Shown here: positions 9,590 through 17,809 of the stretch, one piece after another | Numbering within the stretch: position 1 is the first letter of the stretch | How the letters are laid out: every line of letters starts with the position of its first letter | NCBI GenBank assembly: GCA_947167235.1 | Contig: CAMVHF010000004.1 | Location: forward strand, 1 to 49,798 | From: an uncultured Alphaproteobacteria bacterium | Lineage (GTDB): Bacteria; Pseudomonadota; Alphaproteobacteria; RF32; CAG-239 | Direction of reading: 5' to 3' | Length of the DNA stretch: 49,798 bases | Program-made: the position numbers and the translations under genes | Notes under the pieces: generated by a model | What the model saw: the letters and a program-made list of their open reading frames with translations, nothing else | What the model was told of the DNA's origin: nothing | The model's database searches: none

Positions 9590-9617
9590 TTGTAATCTTA
9601 TCGAAACAACGTATAAT
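9590..9617 (+). promoter_or_regulatory. Probable sigma70-type promoter of the serS operon
   Basis: The sequence ttgtaa (9590-9595), a 16-nt spacer and a perfect tataat (9612-9617) lie about 40 bp upstream of the serS ATG at 9656, in the trpS/serS divergent region. Confidence 0.6.
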
Positions 9618-9655
9618 TTTCCATGGTTTAATTTAATTTTTGAAGGCACAAAACT

Positions 9656-10936
9656 ATGTTGGATATAAAATTTGTCGTCGATAATGTCGATTGGGTTAAA
9701 AAAAGCTTGGGGAAGAAAGGTTTCCCGGCAGAAAAAGTTGATGAATTGGTACAAACTTTTTATGATATGAATAAGTTGAAAACCTCATCACAGGCTTTGG
9801 CAGAAGAAAAAAATAAACTGAGTAACTCAATCAAAAGTGCCTCAAGTGAGGATCGTCCGGCAATTATTGCCAAGAGTAAAGAAGTCGGTGAACAATTTAA
9901 GGCCGAACAAGAAAAATTATCCGAATTGGAAGCAAAATTCAATGATATGATGCTCAGAATGCCGAACTATCCGAGCGAAGACAGTCCGGAAGGACCGGAT
10001 GACAGCGCAAACGTTGTTTCCCGCAAGGTCGGTGATTTGCCGCATTTTGATTTTACACCGCGTGATCATATTGAGTTAATGGAAATCAATGATTGGAGCG
10101 AAATGGAGAGGATTGCTAAAGTTTCCGGTTCCAGAACATATGCAATCAAGAATGATTTGGCGCAGCTCGAATTAGCTATTCATATGATGGTTATGGATAA
10201 ATTGCGCGCGAACGGTTTTACTTTGATAACCGTACCGGCTATTTCTAAGGAAAAACCTTTGTATAATCAAGGATATCTGCCGTTTGCACGCGATGAAATT
10301 TATTATATGCCGGCCGATGATATATATTTGTCCGGAACGGCCGAGTTGATTTTGAATTCACTGCGTGCCGATGAAATGCTGACAGAAGCCGAATTGCCGA
10401 TTTTGTATGCCGGATTTTCGCCATGCTTCCGTCGTGAAGCCGGTGCCGCCGGTAAAGATACCCGCGGTTTGGTGCGTGTACACCAGTTTTTCAAGACCGA
10501 ACAATTCGTTATTTGCAAAAACGATATAGAGGAAAGCGAAAAATGGCATAAGAAATTGTTGCAGATTTCCGAAGAAGTTTTACAGGATTTGGAATTACCG
10601 TATCAGGTTTTGGAGGTCTGTACCGGTGATATGGGTGCGCCTAAATATCGTCAATACGATTTGGAAGCTTGGGTTCCGTCGCAAAATTGCTATCGTGAAA
10701 CACACTCTTGCTCAAATATTACCGAATGGCAGGCTCGCCGCACGAACTTGAGATATCGTGCCAATGACGGTAAAGTCAGATTTTGCCATACCTTGAATAA
10801 TACCGGTATTGCAACACCGCGTGCGTTGGTTCCGTTTATCGAAAACCATCAGCAAGCTGACGGAACGGTTCGGATTCCGGCCAAATTGCAACCGTATATG
10901 GGCGGTAAAAAGTTTATAGGTAAAAATGCAAAATAA
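9656..10936 (+). CDS. serS: Seryl-tRNA synthetase
   Basis: This 426-aa class II synthetase charges tRNA-Ser and tRNA-Sec. The N-terminal tRNA-binding coiled coil spans about residues 25-100 (Glu/Lys-rich). The catalytic domain shows motif 2 (PCFRREAGAAGKDTRGLVRVHQF) and motif 3 (NNTGIATPRALVPFIEN), with SCSNITEWQARR between them. Length is normal. Its 3' end overlaps the next gene (HD hydrolase) by 11 bp, making it the head of an operon running to about 15.8 kb. Confidence 0.97.
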   Translation: MLDIKFVVDNVDWVKKSLGKKGFPAEKVDELVQTFYDMNKLKTSSQALAEEKNKLSNSIKSASSEDRPAIIAKSKEVGEQFKAEQEKLSELEAKFNDMMLRMPNYPSEDSPEGPDDSANVVSRKVGDLPHFDFTPRDHIELMEINDWSEMERIAKVSGSRTYAIKNDLAQLELAIHMMVMDKLRANGFTLITVPAISKEKPLYNQGYLPFARDEIYYMPADDIYLSGTAELILNSLRADEMLTEAELPILYAGFSPCFRREAGAAGKDTRGLVRVHQFFKTEQFVICKNDIEESEKWHKKLLQISEEVLQDLELPYQVLEVCTGDMGAPKYRQYDLEAWVPSQNCYRETHSCSNITEWQARRTNLRYRANDGKVRFCHTLNNTGIATPRALVPFIENHQQADGTVRIPAKLQPYMGGKKFIGKNAK

Positions 10937-11552
10937 AGCCGCACAAATCTTGAATTTTATGAAAGTGTTGGATAAGGCGTGTTTGGTCAAACGTGCCACA
11001 CGCCTTTCCGATGGTCAGTTTGAAACCGATTCTTCGCATACTTTTAAACTTTGTTTTCTATGTATGCTCGTCTATCCTTATTTGAAGCATGAATATAACT
11101 ACACGCGTTTATTGGAATTGGCGTTGGTGCATGATATTGCCGAGGCCGAAACCGGTGATTGTCCGCGTTCGGTACAGCGTCGGCATCCGGAGATGAAAGC
11201 CCAAAAAGATTTGAATGAACGTGAAGCCATGCTTAAATACAAAAATATGCTACCGGCACTGCTCGGGGAGCAGATTTTTGATTTATATCAGGAATATGAA
11301 GATAAAAAGACGCCGGAATCGCGTTTAGTTACGGCCTTGGATAAAATAGATGCCAATCTGCAGGCAAATCAATATCATGACGGTGATGTTCGCTATTGGC
11401 TTGATTTGGAAGACGGCGATGAATATCTGACAATTAATACCGAGAAAAAAGAAGTTGTTGCCGTTTTAGATGAGAAAATCGTCGAAGAAGTCGAAGATGC
11501 CGTCATCGCTTTAACCAAAGGAAATATCAAAAAGTGCAATCTCAAACCTTAA
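10926..11552 (+). CDS. HD-domain phosphohydrolase (YfbR/HDDC2-like)
   Basis: This 208-aa HD-superfamily metal-dependent phosphohydrolase contains the expected ligands in order: His in DSSHTFKL, the HD pair in LALVHDIAEAETGD, and the distal Asp in TALDKIDAN. The pattern resembles 5'-deoxynucleotidase YfbR and human HDDC2, which dephosphorylate dNMPs, but the substrate cannot be read from sequence. It overlaps serS by 11 bp and the following HAD phosphatase gene by 19 bp. Two phosphatases in tandem may work in nucleotide salvage or clean-up, which is inference. Confidence 0.82.
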   Translation: MQNKAAQILNFMKVLDKACLVKRATRLSDGQFETDSSHTFKLCFLCMLVYPYLKHEYNYTRLLELALVHDIAEAETGDCPRSVQRRHPEMKAQKDLNEREAMLKYKNMLPALLGEQIFDLYQEYEDKKTPESRLVTALDKIDANLQANQYHDGDVRYWLDLEDGDEYLTINTEKKEVVAVLDEKIVEEVEDAVIALTKGNIKKCNLKP

Positions 11553-12211
11553 ATGTGGAAAAATTGCGTGTTGCCGCTTTTGATTGGGATAATACCTTAT
11601 CTCTTAATCGCGATGTTTTGGTTAAATCAATTGATAAAGTTTTAGCCGAATATGGTCTGCCAAAGTGGGAAGTCGTTAAAAATAAACGTAATCCGGATTT
11701 GTCTTTTAGGGATAATTTTCCGCTGATTTTCGGAGATAATTTCGTTACCGCTTATGAAAAATATTGCGCTTACTATCGTGAGTTGGCGCCAAATAAAGTC
11801 AAAGCACCTGTCGGTGCGATTGATTTATTGAATCTTTTACGCGATAAAAATGTTAAAGTTGTTGTTGTGACAAACAAAGACCGTCGGCTTTTGGAATTTG
11901 AATTGCCGTTCTTATATCAACCGGAACTTTTTGATAATATCGTGTGCGGTCATGAGGCACCGAAAGATAAGCCGGCGCCGCAGCAACTCGAATTTGCCGT
12001 GCAGAAATTTACAACAAATATTACATCCGAAAGCGTATGGATGGTCGGTGACAGTGCGATGGACAGCAAGTGCGCGCTTGCGGCCGGCGCGAAGGCTGTT
12101 CGTATAGGAAATCCGATTTGGGGCGATGCGGAAAAGCAGGACGGGAGAATTATCCGTTTTACGGATTTTTCTTCTTTATTGCAGAGTGTTAAGGAACAAA
12201 ATAATGCCTAA
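11534..12211 (+). CDS. HAD-superfamily phosphatase (phosphoglycolate phosphatase-like)
   Basis: This 225-aa protein has the HAD motifs: motif I FDWDNT with the nucleophile Asp, motif II VVVTNK, the motif III lysine near PKDKPAP, and motif IV VGDSAMDSKCA. A helical cap lies between motifs I and II, as in Gph-like enzymes. It is a cytoplasmic small-molecule phosphatase whose substrate is unknown. It overlaps the upstream HD gene by 19 bp and the downstream membrane gene by 8 bp, so all are translationally linked. Confidence 0.85.
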   Translation: MQSQTLNVEKLRVAAFDWDNTLSLNRDVLVKSIDKVLAEYGLPKWEVVKNKRNPDLSFRDNFPLIFGDNFVTAYEKYCAYYRELAPNKVKAPVGAIDLLNLLRDKNVKVVVVTNKDRRLLEFELPFLYQPELFDNIVCGHEAPKDKPAPQQLEFAVQKFTTNITSESVWMVGDSAMDSKCALAAGAKAVRIGNPIWGDAEKQDGRIIRFTDFSSLLQSVKEQNNA

Positions 12212-13481
12212 GCAATCGACAAATCTTTTTAAAAAAATTGTACGTCGACTTTTATTAGCGGCTGTTTTGGTTTTGATTGTTTGGGCCAATGTTATCCGTT
12301 TCAACGATAATTTATATGCCAATTATGAAAAAATTGTTGATTACGGGCGCGTACGAGAGGTTGCCGAAGTTGTCAATCCGGTAATGGCAGCCATTTTTTA
12401 TGATGATAAGGTGACCGTTCGTAAAAATATTTCGACTTACTATAATCATTTTGATAACTATAAGAAACAGAATGTTAAAATAGTTGTTGTTCCTAAAAAA
12501 ATTACGCCGGACAGTCAGTTGATTGTTAAAAAATTATATGCCGAAATTTACAGATATAATAAAGTTGAAAAAATAGCTCTGGTGGCAGATGAAACCGGAG
12601 ATATTTCGGCTCATATAGCGTTGCTGGAAAAAGTAATGCACATTGATAAAATTAAAAAAATTGTCTTAAATGATAATGATTTATCAGCCGAAAAGACCAT
12701 TGATGAATATTTAAATAATAAACATAACGTGGTTGTGATGTTAGCCGATCTGTCTAAAGGTTTTAATTCGGATAATACTGATTTTCTGTTGGAAGAAGCT
12801 GTCTATTTTGCGCAAAAGTATTTTTATCACTTAGAAGTTTTTGATGTGGTGGATACGCAAATTGCGCATGCTGTCGAAAAAGATTACTTTTCGTTGCTGT
12901 CTTTAACCAACAATAAAGATGAGCCTGTTGCGATGAAACAAAAACGCAATTTAGCCTTGTTTACACAACATTATGAAACTGAATTGCTGCGGTATTTTAA
13001 AATGAATTTGCATAGTTCCGAAGATATAATCTGGCCGGAGAAAACGGCGCGCAATTTCAGAATGTTTGACCGCGGCTGGCTGTATGTGCGGTTGTATGAT
13101 GAAGAATTTAAGGAAATATTTGATCGAAAAATCATTAATTATGATAAGGGTGTTATTGTTTCTTTAATTAATATAGCGCGTAAAGCGGCCGTCAAAATAG
13201 GTGCGAAAAGGATTAAATATATTCGAATAAATTTACTGACCGATATAGAAAAAATTAATAAAGCTAAAGATACAATGCTTATCAGTTATTTGGATCAGGA
13301 TGACGGGGTGTATGTCGAGTATAAAGAGTATAAGGCCTTACTAATTGCCGACGAACGACCGGACGATCCGGCCGAATTGACGGCGGCAGTACGCAAAAAA
13401 GCCGGTATTCCGTCGGAAGTTCCGGATGAGGAAATTAACTTTTATAAGTTCAAATCAGTGGAGATAAATGATGAAAATTAA
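12204..13481 (+). CDS. Membrane-anchored Memo-like/AMMECR1-like fusion, Memo metal site lost
   Basis: The ORF track starts at 12126 inside the HAD gene. The ATG at 12204, with aagga 8 nt upstream, gives 425 aa and is preferred. Residues ~12-30 form a membrane anchor (RLLLAAVLVLIVWANVI). The next part follows the Memo pattern: NPVMAAIFYDDKVTVRKNI resembles the AGsFYP segment, KIVVVPKKIT sits where PHAGY is expected, ALVADE where GPsH is expected, and VVVMLADLSKG where SsDfSH is expected. All Memo metal-binding His positions are therefore replaced. The C-terminal ~140 residues resemble AMMECR1 (GVYVEYKEYKALLIADE, then KKAGIPSEVPDEEINFYKF). It was probably derived from an AmmeMemoRadiSam-type A/B fusion; function unknown. 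It overlaps the M49-like gene. Confidence 0.6.
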   Translation: MPKQSTNLFKKIVRRLLLAAVLVLIVWANVIRFNDNLYANYEKIVDYGRVREVAEVVNPVMAAIFYDDKVTVRKNISTYYNHFDNYKKQNVKIVVVPKKITPDSQLIVKKLYAEIYRYNKVEKIALVADETGDISAHIALLEKVMHIDKIKKIVLNDNDLSAEKTIDEYLNNKHNVVVMLADLSKGFNSDNTDFLLEEAVYFAQKYFYHLEVFDVVDTQIAHAVEKDYFSLLSLTNNKDEPVAMKQKRNLALFTQHYETELLRYFKMNLHSSEDIIWPEKTARNFRMFDRGWLYVRLYDEEFKEIFDRKIINYDKGVIVSLINIARKAAVKIGAKRIKYIRINLLTDIEKINKAKDTMLISYLDQDDGVYVEYKEYKALLIADERPDDPAELTAAVRKKAGIPSEVPDEEINFYKFKSVEINDEN

Positions 13482-15186
13482 CGGTTTTAATTTGAAGTAT
13501 TCGGCAGAAGATCTGAAGCATAAATTAACCGAAGAAACCAGACAAGTGATATTGATCGATGCCAATCATCCGTCATACCTGAATTTGTCTGACGGTGATA
13601 AAAAAGCTTTCGGCTATCTGATTAATGCGGCTAAAATAATGAATGATGTTGCTCTTGAAATGGATCATCCGCTGAATTTGACGCAAAAACAGGCATTGGA
13701 AGTCGAAGCTGCAAACAGCGAATATGCGGCAGATGCCTTGAAATTATTTAATTTTCTGAACGGTGTTGCCGGTTCTAACGGTATAGATAAAGAACCGGTA
13801 GAGATTTTTGAAGGTATTCACATTTATCAGGGACGCAATTTTTATCCGACCGATTTAACGGAAGAGGAATTTCATCAAATAATAGATAAAATGCTTGATG
13901 AAGATAAAATTGACGAAGTTAAAAAGATTTTAAGCGCTCGAACCATGGTCAGACGTCAGGAAGATGAGTTGACGGCGCTTGATTATACCGAATATTTTGC
14001 CGACGAGTTTTCGGAAATTGCCAACGAGTTGGAATGTGCCGCACACTTTACAACCGATGAATTATTTAAAGATTTTTTGGGTTGGCAGGCTCAAGCTTTG
14101 TTGCAAAATAATGATGAAATGGACGAGTTGGCCGATAAACATTGGGCGCGTATGCAAGATACACCGCTTGAATTTACCATAAGCCGCGAAAACTATGATG
14201 ATCAGATGACGCCGACAATATTTTCCAATAAAGAATTATGTGCGCGCCTGGAAGAATTGAATATTAAACCGGTTCCGAAAGATATGCTCGGCGTGCGTGT
14301 CGGTGTCGTTAATAAAGAAGGAACAAAGTTGTTGCTAACCTTCAAAGATGAAATGACAAAATTAGCATCGCTTATGCCTTTTGCCGATACATACACGCAA
14401 AATGTCGGCGGAAGTAAGGGACTAAAACAAACAATGGTTGATGCCGATATTGCCGCTTTAACCGGAGATTATGCACTTTGTCGCGGTGGAATTACGTTGG
14501 CTCAGAATTTACCGAATAATGATAAGCGCTCGCTTCAGCACGGCGGCGGACGCCGTAATGTTTATCATCGTCAGGTTCGCCAGAGTTCGGATAAAGCTAA
14601 AACACAAAAAATTCTGGAGCATTTGGTTAGTCCGGAATTGCATCAATATTATGATGAAGAGGCCGATCATTTGTTTGTTATCGGGCATGAAAACGGTCAC
14701 TCTTTGGGACCGGACAGCTCGTATCAGACGGCTTTGGGAATTTATCAGCATATTATTGAAGAGCATAAAGCCGATGTTATTTCCGCTTCCATGATGCCGC
14801 AATATGTTAAGGCCGGTATAATCAGTGAAGAGCAACTTAAAAAAATCTATACGACATGGGTGGTTCGTCGTTTGTTTATGACGGCTTATCCGGAAGATAA
14901 AGAAGCACATCGTGTTGCGGATTTGATTGAATTTAACTATTTGCACGATCATAAAGCTTTTAGCTTTGATGAAGATAAGAAGCTGCATATTGATTTTGCC
15001 GCCATGGAGAAAGTTACGCGTTTACTTTTGGAAGATATAATCAAAGTACAGCTGTCAAAATCTCCGGAATATGCTAAAGAATTTGTTGACAAGTGGACGC
15101 AATGGGGCGATATATTAAAATATATTTCGGAATATAAGCGCAGCTTAGGTGTTAAGCCGTATATCGAAATTGTATCATCGTTTTAA
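13471..15186 (+). CDS. M49-like (dipeptidyl-peptidase III-related) zinc metallopeptidase
   Basis: About 571 aa, with the start at the second ATG (13471) because ggaga (13460-13464) is too close to the ATG at 13468. The zinc motif HENGH (407-411 in the ORF-track numbering) lies in VIGHENGHSLGP, and a second motif EEHKAD (431-436) provides the likely third ligand. This spacing matches family M49, whose eukaryotic members have HELLGH and EECRAE. The pentapeptide HExxH is a bacterial variant. No signal peptide is seen, so it is probably cytoplasmic, cleaving dipeptides from short peptides. It overlaps the Memo/AMMECR1-like gene by about 10 bp, suggesting they function together. Confidence 0.72.
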   Translation: MKINGFNLKYSAEDLKHKLTEETRQVILIDANHPSYLNLSDGDKKAFGYLINAAKIMNDVALEMDHPLNLTQKQALEVEAANSEYAADALKLFNFLNGVAGSNGIDKEPVEIFEGIHIYQGRNFYPTDLTEEEFHQIIDKMLDEDKIDEVKKILSARTMVRRQEDELTALDYTEYFADEFSEIANELECAAHFTTDELFKDFLGWQAQALLQNNDEMDELADKHWARMQDTPLEFTISRENYDDQMTPTIFSNKELCARLEELNIKPVPKDMLGVRVGVVNKEGTKLLLTFKDEMTKLASLMPFADTYTQNVGGSKGLKQTMVDADIAALTGDYALCRGGITLAQNLPNNDKRSLQHGGGRRNVYHRQVRQSSDKAKTQKILEHLVSPELHQYYDEEADHLFVIGHENGHSLGPDSSYQTALGIYQHIIEEHKADVISASMMPQYVKAGIISEEQLKKIYTTWVVRRLFMTAYPEDKEAHRVADLIEFNYLHDHKAFSFDEDKKLHIDFAAMEKVTRLLLEDIIKVQLSKSPEYAKEFVDKWTQWGDILKYISEYKRSLGVKPYIEIVSSF

Positions 15187-15204
15187 GTAAAGTGAGAAAG
15201 GTTG

Positions 15205-15594
15205 ATGTTTAAGAAACTTGGCGCAGGTGAATATCCTTTAAAAACGGTTTTTTGGATGTTCGGTTTGTTGGGCTTTTTCTTTTTCTATATTATAACCAGT
15301 ATTACGCACAGCGGTATACTTCGATTGATTTGTCCTTATCGCACTTTATGCACGCGCAATCTTATTTCGTATATTCATTTGAATGCACCGACAATTATGT
15401 TGCATAGAGGCAATTTACTGCCTTATATTGCTTCTCATATTTTGTTGGGCGCGGCATTTACCGTTTATATGTATGTGGTATTGCGCGGCTTATGGAAATG
15501 CTGCGAAACATACGAAGGAAGTAAATTTTGGGAATACAGTGCTAAGTTTATTTTAATAAGTTTAAGCTTATTATGCTTCAAGTCTTTAATATAA
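15205..15594 (+). CDS. Small inner-membrane protein, unknown
   Basis: The ORF track begins at a TTG; the ATG at 15205 with gagaaagg upstream gives 129 aa. Three hydrophobic segments are visible, at about 14-32 (FWMFGLLGFFFFYIITSI), about 75-95 (LPYIASHILLGAAFTVYMYVV) and about 113-128. The loop after the first segment has two Cys (CPYRTLC) that could form a disulfide if periplasmic. I recognise no family. It sits in the serS operon between the M49-like peptidase and a small lipoprotein. Confidence 0.6.
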   Translation: MFKKLGAGEYPLKTVFWMFGLLGFFFFYIITSITHSGILRLICPYRTLCTRNLISYIHLNAPTIMLHRGNLLPYIASHILLGAAFTVYMYVVLRGLWKCCETYEGSKFWEYSAKFILISLSLLCFKSLI

Positions 15595-15606
15595 GGAGTT
15601 CGGACT

Positions 15607-15774
15607 ATGAAAAAAATTCTTATATTGTTCATGTTGATTATGGTGGCTTCTTGCACTGTTTTTGAAGCCGGTAAAATGAAAGATGAACGCAAAAAGCTTT
15701 ACGAACATAATAATAATGCGGAATATTGCAAACAATATCCTAAAAAGTGTGTTAATAATATTCCGTGGACATAG
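15607..15774 (+). CDS. 55-aa lipoprotein, absent from the ORF track
   Basis: An ATG at 15607, preceded by aaggag (about 15594-15599), opens a 55-codon frame ending at TAG 15772-15774. The N-terminus MKKILILFMLIMVASC is a classic lipoprotein signal with lipobox VASC. The mature ~40 residues are basic and contain two further Cys (YCKQYPKKC). It is the last gene of the serS operon, followed by a strong terminator 17 bp downstream. Small lipoproteins of this kind often act as envelope tethers or entericidin-like factors, but nothing specific can be said. Confidence 0.7.
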   Translation: MKKILILFMLIMVASCTVFEAGKMKDERKKLYEHNNNAEYCKQYPKKCVNNIPWT

Positions 15775-15790
15775 TTTTATGGTAACAAAA

Positions 15791-15818
15791 AAAAAGCCCC
15801 TTTGGTCGGGGCTTTTTT
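15791..15818. terminator. Bidirectional intrinsic terminator
   Basis: The 10-bp stem aaaaagcccc/ggggcttttt has the loop tttggtc and is flanked by A-rich and T-rich runs. It closes the serS operon (+) and the lipoprotein gene at 15842 (-). Confidence 0.92.
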
Positions 15819-15841
15819 AATTAAGTATTTTGTTTTAAGTT

Positions 15842-16348
15842 TTATTCTATGGCATAAATGTCTTTAACATGCCACTCTTTTACGGTTGCATTTGCGGGTG
15901 TCAAAACGTAAATAATCGTGCCTTGGCATAAGCCGAACCATTTGCCGTTGCAAGCACTGTCGGTATATATTTCAACCGTATTGTTAGGTAAAACCTTTTT
16001 AGCGGTAAATTTATAACTGATTTCCGTCGGTCTTTCCACACTTTGTTCGCTCATAAAGATAAAACGAGGCAAATCAAGATTTTGACAATATTTTATATTG
16101 GTGTCGATGGTACATTTGATGGCTTTTTCGACAGCACATAACATTTCGTTTTGTTCGGAACATTCTTCCGGTAAATTTTCGATATTAAAAGTATACAGAC
16201 TGTCAGGTAGTTTTTCTTCCTCTTGTTGGACGGTCGTTTCTTCACTTTGAACCGTTGTTTTTTCTTGCGGTTCGGATTTTTTTAATAGCGTGCAGCTGAA
16301 ACCTAATAAGCCGAGCATGCACAATACAACAATGATTTTTCTTAACAT
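15842..16348 (-). CDS. Predicted lipoprotein with Cys-rich domain, unknown
   Basis: This 168-aa protein starts with MLRKIIVVLCMLGLLGFSC; Cys19 follows a somewhat atypical lipobox (GFSC). A Glu/Gln/Thr-rich linker (about 24-50) precedes a globular part with six cysteines (EECSEQNEMLC, IKCTIDTNIKYC, SACNGKWFGLC), likely three disulfides in the periplasm. The C-terminal half looks like a small beta domain. No family recognised. It lies 9 bp downstream of the beta-barrel gene on the same strand and probably shares its transcript. Confidence 0.6.
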   Translation of the reverse strand: MLRKIIVVLCMLGLLGFSCTLLKKSEPQEKTTVQSEETTVQQEEEKLPDSLYTFNIENLPEECSEQNEMLCAVEKAIKCTIDTNIKYCQNLDLPRFIFMSEQSVERPTEISYKFTAKKVLPNNTVEIYTDSACNGKWFGLCQGTIIYVLTPANATVKEWHVKDIYAIE

Positions 16349-16357
16349 TTTGTTTCC

Positions 16358-16912
16358 TTAATTAAAATGGTATTCAATACCGATGGTATATTCGGTGGCA
16401 TATTTGTAATTGCTCAGATGATCAAAATTAATGTATCTGGCAAGTAATCGGGTTTGCCATGACGGCGTTATGAGATATTTCAGACCGCCGCCGAAACGAT
16501 ATCCGTACCCATGTTCGTTATGATGTTTTTGCGGATGATTTTTTATTTTAAAAACATATTCGCCGATGCCGGCCGTCGCAATCAATGAAATTGTTTTATC
16601 GCAGCCGAGCGGCAAATAAGCGTTTGCGTCCAAACCATAGGCTCGATAAGACTGCTTATTTTTGATATCCGGACGGCGGTGATTATCGGTATTGCTTTGG
16701 TCGAAAAATATTTCCGTGCCGAAATAAGGGCTGTATTCCGAGCCTAATCTTAAATTAATGTTGTGATGGTGCGGTGACATATTTCGAGCCGAAGTTCGGG
16801 TGTAAGCATAATCAGCACCGACATACGGAATATATTTATATGTATCGGCTTTTGCAAAAGAGCTCATTGACATTAAAATTGCCGTTGTTAAAAGAAATGT
16901 AATTTTTTTCAT
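16358..16912 (-). CDS. Outer-membrane beta-barrel protein (Omp25/OmpA-barrel-like)
   Basis: This 184-aa protein has a Sec signal peptide (MKKITFLLTTAILMSMSSFAKA) and alternating hydrophobic/aromatic strands. Examples are YIPYVGADYAYTRT, NINLRLGSEYSPYFGTEIFF and TEYTIGIEYHFN, and it ends in an aromatic-Asn pair. This is the pattern of an 8-stranded outer-membrane barrel. Loops are His-rich (SPHHHN, PQKHHNEHG), which might bind metal. It is first of a two-gene unit with the Cys-rich lipoprotein. Specific function unknown. Confidence 0.78.
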   Translation of the reverse strand: MKKITFLLTTAILMSMSSFAKADTYKYIPYVGADYAYTRTSARNMSPHHHNINLRLGSEYSPYFGTEIFFDQSNTDNHRRPDIKNKQSYRAYGLDANAYLPLGCDKTISLIATAGIGEYVFKIKNHPQKHHNEHGYGYRFGGGLKYLITPSWQTRLLARYINFDHLSNYKYATEYTIGIEYHFN

Positions 16913-17040
16913 TTAATATTCCTTTTGTTATATTCGGTGTTATTATAATAAAAATATTGCAAAAATAAAGTATTTTATAAAAAATATTGTTTATGATTAA
17001 TTTTTATGTTATTTTAGATAAACAGACGAGGTGGTTTAAA

Positions 17041-17718
17041 ATGTTGAAAAGAGATAATGAAACAGGTCGTTCAATGGTTGAAATGATGGGCTATATGGCC
17101 GTTGCCATTTCATTGGTTGCATCCGTAGGTCATTTGGTTGCAAAAGCGTTTGACGATTATAAATACAGTAAAGCTTATATACAGCTGACCGATTTAGTTG
17201 ACAGTATAGTTCAAGCGGCCGCCATAGATGCCGACTATCAGGAAGTTGTTAAAATGATAAACGGCGAAAGTGTCGACGCCAAGAAAAATGCCGAAGGTCA
17301 AAAGATGATTCCGTCTTCTTATCGGCGAATCGGTAAGACATTATACCACGCTTTCGGCGGCAAAGTGACAATTTCTCTGCCTCCGGTTGACGGGGCTATT
17401 GATTTGGGCGAAGCAATTAATGATGCCGAAGATGAAACCGCCCATTCCGATAAATTAGCCATTACTTTTGAAGGATTAAATCGAAAACAATGTATCGAGA
17501 TGTCCTTAAAAGACTGGAATAATAACAAAAATATAGATTTGTACGCCATCATCATTAATTCGACGAATTATTGGTATTGGCCTGCTTATACGTCTTTCTC
17601 GGGTACAACGGATAATACCCTGCCGGTAACGCGTGTTGCCGTCACCGGTACCGGAGACAGTGATGAAGGACAGTGTAACCGAGATAAAAATAATTCGATA
17701 ATGTGGATATTTAACTGA
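17041..17718 (+). CDS. Type IV pilin-like protein
   Basis: The ORF track starts at 16987 (TTG). The ATG at 17041, with gaggtgg 6 nt upstream, gives 225 aa and places a class IV prepilin leader at the N-terminus: MLKRDNETG, then RSMVEMMGYMAV with Glu at mature position 5, followed by a hydrophobic helix. The globular part resembles the PilS-type family: HAFGGKVTI, LAITFEGLNRKQCIEMSLKDWN, and a C-terminal Cys before NNSIMWIFN. It should be processed by a prepilin peptidase and assembled in, or associated with, a type IV pilus or secretion pseudopilus. No assembly genes are in the window. Confidence 0.75.
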   Translation: MLKRDNETGRSMVEMMGYMAVAISLVASVGHLVAKAFDDYKYSKAYIQLTDLVDSIVQAAAIDADYQEVVKMINGESVDAKKNAEGQKMIPSSYRRIGKTLYHAFGGKVTISLPPVDGAIDLGEAINDAEDETAHSDKLAITFEGLNRKQCIEMSLKDWNNNKNIDLYAIIINSTNYWYWPAYTSFSGTTDNTLPVTRVAVTGTGDSDEGQCNRDKNNSIMWIFN

Positions 17719-17764
17719 TAACTTTATGTGATTAAATGATAATTACACTTGAAGTTATGATGTT

Positions 17765-17791
17765 TTGTGATAATTATTGTAAAAATATACT
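17765..17791 (+). promoter_or_regulatory. Possible dksA promoter
   Basis: The sequence ttgtga (17765-17770), a 15-nt spacer and tatact (17786-17791) end just 19 bp before the dksA ATG, leaving a very short leader. Spacing is below optimal, so the call is tentative. Confidence 0.35.
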
Positions 17792-17809
17792 TTTATAAGG
17801 AGAACAAAG

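Noticed and set aside
9484-9655. tRNA or riboswitch in the trpS/serS gap
   Set aside because: No cloverleaf, T-box motif or long conserved structure; only a promoter is visible.
10712-10999. 95-aa minus-strand ORF
   Set aside because: Antisense shadow of serS, whose frame is clearly coding.
12126-12203. N-terminal extension of the Memo/AMMECR1-like protein
   Set aside because: It overlaps the HAD gene deeply and lacks a ribosome binding site; the ATG at 12204 has a good one and starts just before the membrane anchor.
14509-14988. 159-aa minus-strand ORF
   Set aside because: Antisense shadow of the M49-like gene over its zinc-motif region; no ribosome binding site or recognisable domain.
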